Below, in pieces: positions 9,811-19,253 of a stretch of 64,000 nt of DNA (position 1 is its first letter; every line of letters begins with the position of its first letter). The notes under the pieces are model-generated. The model did no database searches and was not told the origin of the DNA. It saw nothing but the letters and a program-made list of their open reading frames with translations. Source of the stretch: an uncultured Photobacterium sp. (GTDB lineage: Bacteria; Pseudomonadota; Gammaproteobacteria; Enterobacterales; Vibrionaceae); assembly GCF_947502415.1 (NCBI RefSeq), contig NZ_CANMZV010000005.1, positions 203,566 through 267,565 of the forward strand, read 5' to 3'. A program made the translations under genes and the position numbers.

Positions 9811-10305
9811 ATGGCTGAGGGCACAGAAAATTCAGGCAGTAAAAAAAAGCTGTTTATTGTCATAGCTGTCGTTGTTGTATTGTTGCTCGGCGGTGGTGTC
9901 GGTGCATGGTTTATGATGGGTGATGATTTATCTTCGGATGAGGAAGTGACCGAGACTGTCGAGACGACGAAGTCGGCAAAAGTAGAGCCGGCATATTATG
10001 TGATTCTGCCACAGCCATTTATCTTTAATGTGACGGGTGAACAACGTGATCGCCTGGTTCAGGTAAAAGTACAGCTGATGGTGCGTGGTGACAGTAATGA
10101 GGCCACGGCCAACCAGCATATACCGTTAATCGAGAGTACGTTGCTGCAGACTTTTGGCGCAGCAACCGTAGATCAGTTGCGAACATCGAATGGTCGGACA
10201 CATCTGCGCCAGCAGGCATTGTTTGCGGTGCAAAATGCATTGACAAAAGTATCTGGTCAGAAAGTGGTTGAACGCGTACTCTTCACTGGTTTTGTAATGC
10301 AATAG
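9811..10305 (+). CDS. fliL: Flagellar basal body-associated protein FliL
   Basis: 164 aa. A short cytosolic start rich in Lys is followed by one membrane helix (~15-37: LFIVIAVVVVLLLGGGVGAW) and a periplasmic domain with the family core (YYVILPQPFIFNV...VQLMVRGD). FliL lies round the stator and affects torque and stator stability. AAGGAA is ~10 bases before the ATG. The gene sits between fliK and fliM, as in other Vibrio. Confidence 0.94.
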   Translation: MAEGTENSGSKKKLFIVIAVVVVLLLGGGVGAWFMMGDDLSSDEEVTETVETTKSAKVEPAYYVILPQPFIFNVTGEQRDRLVQVKVQLMVRGDSNEATANQHIPLIESTLLQTFGAATVDQLRTSNGRTHLRQQALFAVQNALTKVSGQKVVERVLFTGFVMQ

Positions 10306-10312
10306 GCTGAAT

Positions 10313-11365
10313 GTGAGTGACTTATTAACTCAAGACGAAATTGATGCCCTGTTACATGGTGTTGATGACGTTGAAGATGATCAGGGTTCCAGCTTGGAAC
10401 TTGGTGCGGGTGTTGTCCAGTTTGATTTCTCATCGCAAGACAGGATTGTTCGTGGGCGGATGCCCACCCTTGAGCTGATCAACGAACGCTTTGCGCGCCA
10501 TATGCGGATCAGCTTGTTTAACATGCTGCGAAAAACCGCAGAAGTGTCGATTAATGGCGTACAGATGATTAAGTTCGGGGAGTATCAGAATACTCTTTAT
10601 GTACCGACAAGTTTGAACATGGTGCGTTTTCGTCCGTTGAAAGGGACGGCGCTGATCACCATGGAAGCTCGCTTGGTTTTCATTCTAGTGGAAAACTTCT
10701 TCGGTGGTGATGGGCGATTCCATGCCAAGATTGAAGGGCGTGAGTTTACGCCTACCGAGCGACGTATTGTCCAGATGTTGCTGAAGTTGGTGTTTGAGGA
10801 TTATCGTGAGGCTTGGTCTCCGGTGATGGGGGTTGACTTCGAATACCTTGATTCGGAAGTCAACCCGACGATGGCCAACATTGTTAGCCCGACGGAAGTG
10901 ATCGTCGTTAGCTCATTCCATATTGAAGTTGACGGTGGTGGTGGTGATTTCCACGTAGTGATGCCGTACTCGATGGTTGAGCCGATCCGTGAACTACTTG
11001 ATGCTGGTGTCCAGAGTGACAAGATGGATACCGACGTGCGCTGGAGCAAGGCATTGCGTGATGAAATCATGGATGTGCCAGTTAATATCCGCGCCAAGCT
11101 GATGGATGTAGACTTGTCATTGAGAGATTTGATGGAGCTGCGGCCGGGTGATGTGATCCCGATTGATATGCCGGAAGCGACAACAGTGTTTGTAGAAGAT
11201 CTTCCGTCATACCGGGCTAAGATGGGTAAGTCGGGTGATAATGTTGCGCTTAAAATAACAGAAAAACTCAAGCGGCCTGATATGGTGAAAACCGATTTGG
11301 CATTCCTTGACCGTGATGAACTTGGTTCGGCGCTGCTTAGTTTGCATGACGACGATGACGATTAG
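10313..11365 (+). CDS. fliM: Flagellar motor switch protein FliM
   Basis: 350 aa with a GTG start 8 bp after fliL. The N-terminal CheY-P-binding peptide (SDLLTQDEIDALLHG) is clear. It is followed by the CheC-like middle domain that meets FliG and the SpoA-type C-terminal domain. The tail ends in a run of five aspartates. FliM receives CheY-P and reverses the motor; cheY and cheZ lie downstream in the same region. Confidence 0.97.
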   Translation: MSDLLTQDEIDALLHGVDDVEDDQGSSLELGAGVVQFDFSSQDRIVRGRMPTLELINERFARHMRISLFNMLRKTAEVSINGVQMIKFGEYQNTLYVPTSLNMVRFRPLKGTALITMEARLVFILVENFFGGDGRFHAKIEGREFTPTERRIVQMLLKLVFEDYREAWSPVMGVDFEYLDSEVNPTMANIVSPTEVIVVSSFHIEVDGGGGDFHVVMPYSMVEPIRELLDAGVQSDKMDTDVRWSKALRDEIMDVPVNIRAKLMDVDLSLRDLMELRPGDVIPIDMPEATTVFVEDLPSYRAKMGKSGDNVALKITEKLKRPDMVKTDLAFLDRDELGSALLSLHDDDDD

Positions 11366-11381
11366 ATAACAGGTGTAGTTT

Positions 11382-11774
11382 ATGTCTCAAAATGATCAAC
11401 AAATTGCCGATGATTGGGCTGCGGCAATAGCTGAACAGGCAATTGATGAAAGTGCCCAGCCAGCACCGCTGGAAGAGCTGACTGATGATAGTGCGCCTAT
11501 TACTGAAGATGAACGTCGAAAGCTTGATACGATTCTGGATATTCCCGTGACAATTTCGATGGAAGTCGGACGCTCACAAATTAGTATCCGTAATTTACTG
11601 CAGTTGAACCAGGGCTCAGTTGTTGAACTGGATCGTGTTGCCGGTGAATCTTTGGATGTAATGGTTAACGGTACTCTGATTGCTCACGGCGAAGTGGTCG
11701 TGGTCAATGATAAGTTTGGTATTCGTCTGACTGATGTGATCAGCCAGACCGAGCGTATTAAGAAATTGCGTTAA
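11382..11774 (+). CDS. fliN: Flagellar motor switch protein FliN
   Basis: 130 aa. An acidic N-terminal extension (~1-45) precedes the SpoA domain (LDTILDIPVTISMEVGRSQI, ...RIKKLR) that builds the lower C-ring and docks FliH. The length and the Asp/Glu-rich front fit Vibrio FliN. Placed directly after its partner fliM. Confidence 0.96.
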   Translation: MSQNDQQIADDWAAAIAEQAIDESAQPAPLEELTDDSAPITEDERRKLDTILDIPVTISMEVGRSQISIRNLLQLNQGSVVELDRVAGESLDVMVNGTLIAHGEVVVVNDKFGIRLTDVISQTERIKKLR

Positions 11775-11782
11775 GGTTGGTC

Positions 11783-12190
11783 ATGAAAAGCTCTCTAGCG
11801 AGGTTGGTTGCTGCGCTGTTGTTCGCATCAATCAGCATGCCGGCTTTGGCTGCGCCTGCCAATGAAATGAATATCGCGACTACGCTGGCTGCGCTTATTC
11901 TGGTAGTGATGCTGATTTTATTCCTGGCCTGGGTGCTCAAGCGGATGAAGTTGCCAGGGATCCAGGGTGCAGATGGTTCCATTAAAATTATTCGCCAGTT
12001 GCCTGTTGGGCAACGTGAGCGAATTGTATTGTTGCAGGTTGGGGATGAGCAGTTGCTGGTGGGTGTAACCCAGCAGAATATTTCATTGTTGAGCAAGCTG
12101 GATCAGCCGTTGTCCATGGAAGAGGAACAAAGTGGTGGTGAGTTTGCCGCTCACTTAAATAAGTTACTGAAAAAGAATGATAAGAAATAG
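11783..12190 (+). CDS. fliO: Flagellar biosynthesis protein FliO
   Basis: 135 aa. The cleavable-looking signal ([22 protein letters not shown]) is followed by a membrane helix (~32-54, [20 protein letters not shown]) and a small cytosolic domain ([20 protein letters not shown]), the FliO layout. FliO assists assembly of the FliP ring. I chose ATG 11783 with AAGG upstream over an in-frame TTG at 11777. It overlaps fliP by 14 bp. Confidence 0.92.
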   Translation: MKSSLARLVAALLFASISMPALAAPANEMNIATTLAALILVVMLILFLAWVLKRMKLPGIQGADGSIKIIRQLPVGQRERIVLLQVGDEQLLVGVTQQNISLLSKLDQPLSMEEEQSGGEFAAHLNKLLKKNDKK

Positions 12191-13028
12191 TTTTCTGGCC
12201 GCTGTCCTGGCGGTTTTTAGTCTTGTTCTGACGTTCCCTGCTATGGCTGAAACTGAAGACCCTGGTTTGTCTTCGGCTGTTGGCAACAGTGTCACTGTCA
12301 GTAAGATGCAGAATGAGTCGGGGGCGATGCGCCTGATGACGACCGGCGGAAGCGGCGGGATACCTGCTTTTTCTGTTACGGTGAACCCTGATGGCAGCGA
12401 AGACTATTCGGTGACTTTGCAGATTCTTGCGCTGATGACGGCGTTGGGCTTCTTGCCAGCTATCGTGATCTTGATGACATCCTTTACTCGGATAGTGGTT
12501 GTGATGTCGATTTTGAGGCAGGCGATGGGTTTGCAGCAGACGCCGTCGAACCAAGTGATCATCGGTATTGCAATGTTCATGACGTTTTTCATCATGTCAC
12601 CGGTGCTGGATCGTATCAATAACGAGGCGATTCAGCCTTACCTCAATGAACAGATGACAGCCCCGCAGGCACTGACTGCGGCTCAGGCACCATTGCGGGC
12701 GTTTATGCTTAAGCAGACGCGGGTCAAGGATTTAGAAAGTTTCGTCAACATGTCGGGCTCGGATGCTACCGATCCGCAGGAAGTGCCGATGACGGTGCTG
12801 ATCCCTGCATTTATCACATCGGAGCTTAAAACGGCATTTCAGATTGGCTTTATGTTGTTCCTGCCATTTTTGATCATTGATCTTGTGGTGGCGTCAGTAT
12901 TGATGGCAATGGGTATGATGATGTTGTCACCGATGATTGTATCCTTGCCATTTAAGTTGATGTTGTTTGTCCTGGTTGATGGTTGGAACTTGATACTGTC
13001 GACACTGGCTGGCAGTTTCGGCACGTAA
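12177..13028 (+). CDS. fliP: Flagellar export gate protein FliP
   Basis: 283 aa with an N-terminal signal peptide and four membrane helices. Family motifs are present: [20 protein letters not shown], then [18 protein letters not shown], and near the end [18 protein letters not shown]. FliP forms the core pore of the export gate with FliQ and FliR. The start codon lies inside the fliO end, implying coupled translation. Confidence 0.97.
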   Translation: MIRNSFLAAVLAVFSLVLTFPAMAETEDPGLSSAVGNSVTVSKMQNESGAMRLMTTGGSGGIPAFSVTVNPDGSEDYSVTLQILALMTALGFLPAIVILMTSFTRIVVVMSILRQAMGLQQTPSNQVIIGIAMFMTFFIMSPVLDRINNEAIQPYLNEQMTAPQALTAAQAPLRAFMLKQTRVKDLESFVNMSGSDATDPQEVPMTVLIPAFITSELKTAFQIGFMLFLPFLIIDLVVASVLMAMGMMMLSPMIVSLPFKLMLFVLVDGWNLILSTLAGSFGT

Positions 13029-13047
13029 TGCTGAAGGGGAGCACATA

Positions 13048-13317
13048 ATGACACCTGAAGCGTTTGTCGAAATTTTCCAAGACGCGTTGTACATGGTTTT
13101 GTTGATGGTCTGTGCCATTGTGGTACCGGGCCTTTTGATCGGTCTGGTGGTGGCTATTTTCCAGGCGGCCACATCGATCAACGAACAGACTTTGAGTTTC
13201 TTGCCGCGATTGATTGTTACTTTGCTGGCTTTGATGTTTTTTGGCCATATGATGACGCAGATGCTGATGGACTACTTCTATCGCATTATCGAGCAGATCC
13301 CGCAGCTGTTGTATTAG
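13048..13317 (+). CDS. fliQ: Flagellar export gate protein FliQ
   Basis: 89 aa with two membrane helices and the family pattern (LIGLVVAIFQAATSINEQTL, FLPRLIVTLLALMFFGHMM). FliQ is a small subunit of the FliPQR export gate. A ribosome site AGGGG lies ~10 bases before the ATG. Size is typical. Confidence 0.97.
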   Translation: MTPEAFVEIFQDALYMVLLMVCAIVVPGLLIGLVVAIFQAATSINEQTLSFLPRLIVTLLALMFFGHMMTQMLMDYFYRIIEQIPQLLY

Positions 13318-13351
13318 CGCTGTTAATTGACCTAGATGAGTGAGTAGCCGG

Positions 13352-14134
13352 ATGTCTTATCCATCGACCCTGTTATTGGAGTTGATCGCCAATTACTTTT
13401 GGCCGCTGACACGGATCTCGGCAATGTTGATGGTGATGACCTTTTTCGGCGCTCGTTTTGTGTCGGCAAGGATCAGATTTTATCTTTCGCTGACGATTAC
13501 TTTCGCAGTGATGCCGATGTTGCCTCAGGTTCCTCGAGAGTATGAACTGTTGTCTGTTGGCGGGTTTCTGATCACCGCTCAGCAGGTTATTATCGGTGTC
13601 TCGATGGGGCTGGTAACTCAGTTTGTCACCCAGACCTTTGTCTTACTAGGTCAGATCCTCGGTATGCAGTCGAGCTTGGGCTTTGCTTCTATGGTCGACC
13701 CAGCTAATGGCCAGAACACACCGGTACTGGGCCAGTTTTATCTGTTTTTGGCTATTATGCTGTTTCTTGCCACTGACGGCCACTTGGCCATGCTGAATAT
13801 AGTAGTAATGAGCTTTAAGACTTTGCCTATTGGTGAGGCAATGTTCCAGCCTGTGGATTATTATCAACTAGCGGGCTGGTTTGGTCATATGTTCAAAGCT
13901 GGGCTGAATATGGCTTTGGCCGGGATCATCGCTTTGCTGACTGTAAACCTATCGTTTGGTGTTATGACCCGTGCCGCACCGCAGCTGAATATTTTCTCTC
14001 TGGGCTTTTCGTTTGCTTTGCTGCTTGGCTTAGTGATTAGTTGGTTCTTGGTTGCTGCGATGGTGCCGCAGTATGAACACAACTGGGATGTGGGCTTTAG
14101 CCAAATCTGTAGTTTAATTAGGGTAGATTGTTGA
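13352..14134 (+). CDS. fliR: Flagellar export gate protein FliR
   Basis: 260 aa, highly hydrophobic with about six membrane helices. Family signatures include WPLTRISAMLMVMTFFGARF and GFASMVDPANGQNTPVLGQF. FliR completes the FliPQR gate and meets FlhB. I prefer ATG 13352 (MSYPSTLLLE, like other Vibrio FliR) to the GTG at 13340, which would add four residues. flhB starts one base after the stop. Confidence 0.94.
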   Translation: MSYPSTLLLELIANYFWPLTRISAMLMVMTFFGARFVSARIRFYLSLTITFAVMPMLPQVPREYELLSVGGFLITAQQVIIGVSMGLVTQFVTQTFVLLGQILGMQSSLGFASMVDPANGQNTPVLGQFYLFLAIMLFLATDGHLAMLNIVVMSFKTLPIGEAMFQPVDYYQLAGWFGHMFKAGLNMALAGIIALLTVNLSFGVMTRAAPQLNIFSLGFSFALLLGLVISWFLVAAMVPQYEHNWDVGFSQICSLIRVDC

Positions 14135-14135
14135 T

Positions 14136-15266
14136 ATGTCAGATGCTGATGGTCAGGAACGTACCGAAGACGCCACACCCCGAAGGCTTCAGCAGGCGCG
14201 GGAAAAGGGGCAAGTACCGCGCTCAAGAGAATTAGCTTCAGTTGTTGTGTTGGTGGCAGGTGCCGTCAGCCTGATGTGGTTTGGTGAAATCCTGGGTAAG
14301 GGACTCGCCGAAGTCATGATGAATATGTTTTCGCTCACTCGTGAAGAGATTTACGACCTCAATAAACTCTTTTTTGTCATTACCTCATCGGTCTGGCATG
14401 TTGCTCTGCCGCTGGTGTTGGTGTTGGTTTTTTTGTTTGTGGCTGCGATTATAGGTGCGGTCGGCCTTGGCGGGATCAGCTTCTCGACCGAGGCTGCAAG
14501 CCCGAAACTTTCAAAAATCAATCCGATTAGTGGTTTCAAGCGGATGCTTGGCAAGCAGAGTATTGTCGAGCTTATCAAATCGATCCTTAAAGTTTCGCTG
14601 GTTGCTGGCGTCGCTTTTTATCTGATGAATGACAGTCTGGAAGATTTCTTCCAGCTCAGCGTTGAAATCTACCCGCAGAACATGTTTCATGCGCTTGATA
14701 TATTATCCGGATTTGTCCTTTTGATTTGTTGCTCGCTGCTGATAGTGGTAGCTATTGATATTCCCTATCAGATTTGGCAACACAATGAACAGCTGAAAAT
14801 GACAAAGCAGGAAGTGAAAGACGAATTCAAAGATTCTGAAGGTAAACCGGAGGTTAAAGGCCGGATTCGGATGTTGCAACGTGAAATGGCCCAGCGTCGG
14901 ATGATGGCTGATGTGCCGCAGGCTGATGTTGTGATTACCAACCCGGAGCACTTCTCGGTAGCCTTGCGTTATGATCCGAAAATAGATTCGGCACCGATAG
15001 TTATTGCCAAAGGTGTTGACCATATTGCACTTAAAATCAGGGAAATTGCCAACAATAATGAGATTGATATTGTGCCTGCGCCCCCACTTGCTCGTGCGAT
15101 TTATCACACGACAGAACTTGAGCAACAAATCCCTGACGGTCTGTTTACCGCAGTGGCCCAGGTCTTGGCATATATTTTCCAGCTGAAGCAATACCGCAAA
15201 GGGCGCGGACAAAAGCCGCAGCTGTCGAAAGAAGTGACGAATATCCCGCCAGAGCTCCGCCATTAA
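14136..15266 (+). CDS. flhB: Flagellar export switch protein FlhB
   Basis: 376 aa. It has the usual start (SDADGQERTEDATPRRLQQA), four membrane helices and a cytosolic C-terminal domain with the autocleavage site NPEH at 269-272. NPTH is the better-known form; the cleaving Asn and Pro are present and only the third residue differs. FlhB gates substrate choice in export together with FliK. A separate protein resembling only the part after this site is encoded at 28713-29006. Confidence 0.96.
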   Translation: MSDADGQERTEDATPRRLQQAREKGQVPRSRELASVVVLVAGAVSLMWFGEILGKGLAEVMMNMFSLTREEIYDLNKLFFVITSSVWHVALPLVLVLVFLFVAAIIGAVGLGGISFSTEAASPKLSKINPISGFKRMLGKQSIVELIKSILKVSLVAGVAFYLMNDSLEDFFQLSVEIYPQNMFHALDILSGFVLLICCSLLIVVAIDIPYQIWQHNEQLKMTKQEVKDEFKDSEGKPEVKGRIRMLQREMAQRRMMADVPQADVVITNPEHFSVALRYDPKIDSAPIVIAKGVDHIALKIREIANNNEIDIVPAPPLARAIYHTTELEQQIPDGLFTAVAQVLAYIFQLKQYRKGRGQKPQLSKEVTNIPPELRH

Positions 15267-15326
15267 AATTATTGAGGTTGAGATAGCGGTATAACTGTAT
15301 GCATGTCAAAAGTTTGGCGTTCAAAG

Positions 15327-15342
15327 AGGTATGATTATTGCT
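15327..15342 (+). promoter_or_regulatory. Possible sigma54 promoter for flhA
   Basis: AGGTAT-N5-TTGCT keeps the GG and GC at sigma54 spacing and a full TTGCT, but lacks the -26 T and the C after GG. It lies in the 157-bp flhB-flhA gap, ~82 bp before the flhA ATG. Support is modest. Confidence 0.4.
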
Positions 15343-15423
15343 TTGAAGGTTCCTGGTTGGAGTTGAAAGGGCTAGAATGCTCGGTACTTCTTAGAATCAT
15401 CACCTCAAAAATAGTTAGATTGA

Positions 15424-17520
15424 ATGAAGCTTTCGATACCATTTGCGGATAAATTGCCTTTATCGCGCTTACAGTCTATGCCATCAATAGGCGCCCCCGT
15501 CATGGTTTTGTCAACCTTGGCGATGGTTGTGCTGCCTATGCCTCCGCTCTTGCTGGATATGGCTTTCTCTTTCAATATCGCGCTGGCGCTGGTGGTGTTA
15601 CTCGTTACCGTTTATACCCGTCGTCCACTTGATTTTGCCGCTTTCCCTACTGTTCTTCTGATTGCCACTTTGCTGCGTCTGGCTTTGAACGTTGCATCAA
15701 CCCGTGTGGTCTTGCTATACGGTCATGAAGGTTCTGATGCGGCCGGTCAGGTCATTGATGCGTTTGGTTCGGTGGTGATTGGCGGTAACTATGCCGTTGG
15801 TCTTGTGGTCTTCCTGATCTTGATGATTATTAACTTCATGGTTGTTACCAAAGGTGCTGGCCGTATTTCGGAAGTTAGTGCACGCTTTACCCTTGATGCT
15901 TTACCGGGAAAGCAGATGGCAATCGATGCTGACCTTAATGCCGGGTTAATTGACCAGGAGCAGGCCAGAACCCGCCGTTTTGAGGTAACCAAGGAAGCTG
16001 ATTTTTACGGTTCAATGGACGGTGCGTCTAAATTCGTAAAAGGGGATGCGATTGCCGGTATCCTGATCCTCTGTATCAACATTATCGGTGGTTTGGTTAT
16101 CGGTATGGGCCAGCACGGTCTGGCTTTTGGTGATGCGATAGAAATATACAGCCTGCTGACCATTGGTGATGGTCTGGTTGCTCAGATCCCGTCATTGCTG
16201 CTATCTATTGGTGCGGCAATGATGGTGACTCGTCAAAATACTGACGAGGATATGGGGCAACAGATGGTGTTCCAGATGTTCAACAATCCTCAAGCATTGA
16301 TTATCACCGGGGTGATCCTGTTTGTGATGGGGATTGTTCCGGGGATGCCTCATATACCTTTTTTGTTGTTGGCTGCAATGATCGGTGGTCTTGCCTACTG
16401 GCAGATCAAGAAACAGCAAGTTGCGGCTGTGGCTGAAGCTGAAGAGCCGTCAACCGAGCTGGCCGCCCAGCCAAGCCAGAAAGAACTATCGTGGGATGAT
16501 GTCCAGCCTGTTGATATTGTTGGGCTTGAGGTTGGTTATCGTCTAATACCAATGGTAGATAAAGAGCAAGGCGGTGAGCTGCTTGATCGAGTCAAAGGGG
16601 TTCGTAAGAAGTTATCTCAGGACTTTGGTTTCCTGATCCCGCCTGTCCATATTCGTGATAATCTGGAGTTACCGCCAAATACTTATCGTATAAGCCTGAT
16701 GGGCGTCACTTGCGGTGAGGCTAATATTCATCCGAATATGGAACTGGCAATTAACCCGGGACAGGTGTTTGGCACCATTGACGGTGAAGCAACAACTGAC
16801 CCGGCATTTGGCCTTGATGCCGTATGGATTATGGAAGCGCAGCGTGAGCATGCGCAGGCACTGGGTTATACCGTGGTAGATTCAGCAACAGTGCTGGCTA
16901 CCCATTTGAGCCAGATTCTTACTAACAGTGCTTCGCAGCTGCTGGGTCATGAAGAAGTGCAGAACTTACTTGAAATGCTCGGCCAGACAACACCTAAACT
17001 GGTTGAGGCATTTGTTCCGGATCAGCTGTCGTTGGGTGTGGTGGTTAAAGTGCTGCAGAACCTGCTGCATGAAGGTATCCCGATTCGTGATATTCGGACA
17101 ATTGTCCAGACGCTTTCTGAGTACTCATCGAAGAGTCAAGATTCTGACATCCTGACTGCTGCTGTCAGAATCGGCTTGAAACGACTAATTTGCCAAGCAA
17201 TCAATGGCATAGAGCCAGAGCTTCCAGTGATAACTCTGGTTCCTGAGCTGGAACAAATATTGCATAAAACTATGCAGTCTGCCGGAGGTGAGTCTTCCGG
17301 TATTGAACCAGGGCTGGCAGAGCGCCTGCAGCGCTCATTGACCGAGGCCACTCAGCAACAGGAGCTGAAAGGAGAGCCTGCCGTATTACTGACTTCCGGT
17401 GTGTTACGGTCAACGCTTGCCAAGTTTGTCAAAAACACTATCCCATCGCTGCGTGTGCTTTCTTACCAGGAAGTACCTGATGAAAAGCAGATACGTATCG
17501 TAAACGCTGTGGGTAATTAA
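15424..17520 (+). CDS. flhA: Flagellar export protein FlhA
   Basis: 698 aa. The N-terminal half has about eight membrane helices, with the FHIPEP family signature region (ALNVASTRVVLLYG, AGRISEVSARFTLDALPGKQ, DGASKFVKGDAIAGI). The large cytosolic C-terminal domain forms the nonameric ring that docks export chaperones. FlhA is the proton-driven export motor. It starts a new unit (flhA-flhF-flhG-fliA-che), as in Vibrio. Confidence 0.97.
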   Translation: MKLSIPFADKLPLSRLQSMPSIGAPVMVLSTLAMVVLPMPPLLLDMAFSFNIALALVVLLVTVYTRRPLDFAAFPTVLLIATLLRLALNVASTRVVLLYGHEGSDAAGQVIDAFGSVVIGGNYAVGLVVFLILMIINFMVVTKGAGRISEVSARFTLDALPGKQMAIDADLNAGLIDQEQARTRRFEVTKEADFYGSMDGASKFVKGDAIAGILILCINIIGGLVIGMGQHGLAFGDAIEIYSLLTIGDGLVAQIPSLLLSIGAAMMVTRQNTDEDMGQQMVFQMFNNPQALIITGVILFVMGIVPGMPHIPFLLLAAMIGGLAYWQIKKQQVAAVAEAEEPSTELAAQPSQKELSWDDVQPVDIVGLEVGYRLIPMVDKEQGGELLDRVKGVRKKLSQDFGFLIPPVHIRDNLELPPNTYRISLMGVTCGEANIHPNMELAINPGQVFGTIDGEATTDPAFGLDAVWIMEAQREHAQALGYTVVDSATVLATHLSQILTNSASQLLGHEEVQNLLEMLGQTTPKLVEAFVPDQLSLGVVVKVLQNLLHEGIPIRDIRTIVQTLSEYSSKSQDSDILTAAVRIGLKRLICQAINGIEPELPVITLVPELEQILHKTMQSAGGESSGIEPGLAERLQRSLTEATQQQELKGEPAVLLTSGVLRSTLAKFVKNTIPSLRVLSYQEVPDEKQIRIVNAVGN

Positions 17521-17553
17521 GGTTAGAATCGATACTGTACGATTTGGCTAGCT

Positions 17554-17569
17554 TGGCGGGAAAGATGCC
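17554..17569 (+). promoter_or_regulatory. Possible sigma54 promoter for flhF
   Basis: TGGCGG-N5-ATGCC keeps TGGC and the GC at sigma54 spacing, but the -14 T is A. It lies in the 83-bp flhA-flhF gap, ~35 bp before the flhF TTG. It could give flhF extra transcription, or be chance. Confidence 0.4.
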
Positions 17570-17603
17570 GTAAGCATGAGCGTAATAAAACGGGAAGAAA
17601 AGA

Positions 17604-19253
17604 TTGAAAATTAAGCGATTTTTTGCCAAGGACATGCGAGCCGCACTGAATGAAGTCAAAGAAGAACTCGGTGCTGATGCGGTGATCATGTCGAATAAAA
17701 AAGTGACCGGCGGTGTCGAGATTGTCGCTGCGGTTGATACTGACGGTTCTAATGAACAGCCACAGGTTTCGCAGCTAACTACTCGTAACGCTCTGGCGGA
17801 GCGGTTAGGTCAGGCCAAGCGTAAGCTGGCTGATGACAAAGTGCAGTTGAAACAATCAGATGTTAACCGCTTTGCTAATGTGCTGCAGAATTATACTGGC
17901 GACAGTCAGCAGGATGGCCCTGCAGAAACAGAAGTGGATTCACTGTCGGCATTGCTTAAACGTCAGTCGAAACAGCAAGGACAAGATCCTGCCGCTCGTA
18001 ATTACGATGGACCTGAACGCCGTTCTGCGCCGAGTAACTATTCTCAGCAGGGGGCAGGGTATGGTAGCGGTAGTGCGCTGCACCAGGACCATCGTCAGCC
18101 AGGTAATAATGAGCCATCACGTTATGGCCAGCGCCAGCAAAAGCATGAGCTGGATCTTGGTGATTACTGTCGCCCGCAAGCTAAAAACCAGGAAATGCGC
18201 TCTGATTATTCGCGTGGCAGTCACCTTGGAAACAATAACCAAGCAAAGAATAGCCGTGAAGGCAATCGTCTGGATCCGACCCGTTATGATCCGAAAGCCA
18301 GCAGTCATTCGAGTGATGAGCTGGACATGATGTGTAACGAAATGGCATCGATTCGTCACTTGTTGGAGCATCAGCTTTCCGGCCTGATGTGGCAGGAAGT
18401 AGAACGTCGTGAACCGATGCGGGCGATGATGATTAAGCGCCTGGAAAAAATGGGATTATCCCCAGAGTTATCCGATCAGCTGGCATGTTATATTCCAGAG
18501 GATGTACCGGCTCATGAAGCTTTGCCGGCTCTGTTAGATTTGCTGTCTGATCAAATTATTACAACCAATGACTGTATCCTTGAAAATGGGGGAGTCGTTG
18601 CTTTGCTAGGGCCGACTGGCGTGGGTAAAACAACCACGATTGCTAAGTTGGCGGCACGAGCAGCAATGGAGTTTGGCCCGGATGATATCGCCTTGGTCAC
18701 CACGGATACTTACCGTATCGGTGCCCATGAGCAACTGGCGACTTATGGGCGAATTATGGGTTGTCCGGTAAGAGTGGCCAAAGATGCTGAAGAACTTGCT
18801 GATATACTTCATCAGTTGCGACACAGACGTCTGGTTTTGCTTGATACCGCGGGTATGGGGCAGCGTGATATTCGCCTATCGGAGCAGCTTGACACCCTGA
18901 TGCAGAGTAGTGGTTCGCAGATCCGCAGTTATCTGGTTCTGCCTTCGACGGCACAGCGCCGTGTACTTCATGAAACTATTGAACATTTTCGCCGTATCCC
19001 TCTATCGGGTTGCGTTTTGACCAAGCTTGATGAATCGCTGAGTTTGGGAGAAGTGATATGTGTATCAATTCAGAATGCACTACCGATCGCTTATTTGGCG
19101 GATGGGCAGCGAGTTCCTGAAGACATTAAAGTGGCAACCGGTGACTACCTGGTAGCGCGTGCGAATGAATTACTAGAACAAGAATTGAGCCAGCGTTCTC
19201 ATTTCTGGAGTAGTGATAGTTCAGAACATCAGGCGGCAGACTTTTATGATTGA
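17604..19253 (+). CDS. flhF: Polar flagellar placement GTPase FlhF
   Basis: 549 aa with a TTG start; the first residues KIKRFFAKDMRAALNEVKEE match the FlhF family, which fixes this start. A Gln/Arg/Ser-rich linker (~100-240) is followed by the SRP-type GTPase domain with P-loop GPTGVGKTTT (~336-345), DTAGMGQRD and TKLDES. FlhF marks the cell pole for flagellum assembly and is countered by FlhG. The long basic linker is variable in the family. Confidence 0.96.
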   Translation: MKIKRFFAKDMRAALNEVKEELGADAVIMSNKKVTGGVEIVAAVDTDGSNEQPQVSQLTTRNALAERLGQAKRKLADDKVQLKQSDVNRFANVLQNYTGDSQQDGPAETEVDSLSALLKRQSKQQGQDPAARNYDGPERRSAPSNYSQQGAGYGSGSALHQDHRQPGNNEPSRYGQRQQKHELDLGDYCRPQAKNQEMRSDYSRGSHLGNNNQAKNSREGNRLDPTRYDPKASSHSSDELDMMCNEMASIRHLLEHQLSGLMWQEVERREPMRAMMIKRLEKMGLSPELSDQLACYIPEDVPAHEALPALLDLLSDQIITTNDCILENGGVVALLGPTGVGKTTTIAKLAARAAMEFGPDDIALVTTDTYRIGAHEQLATYGRIMGCPVRVAKDAEELADILHQLRHRRLVLLDTAGMGQRDIRLSEQLDTLMQSSGSQIRSYLVLPSTAQRRVLHETIEHFRRIPLSGCVLTKLDESLSLGEVICVSIQNALPIAYLADGQRVPEDIKVATGDYLVARANELLEQELSQRSHFWSSDSSEHQAADFYD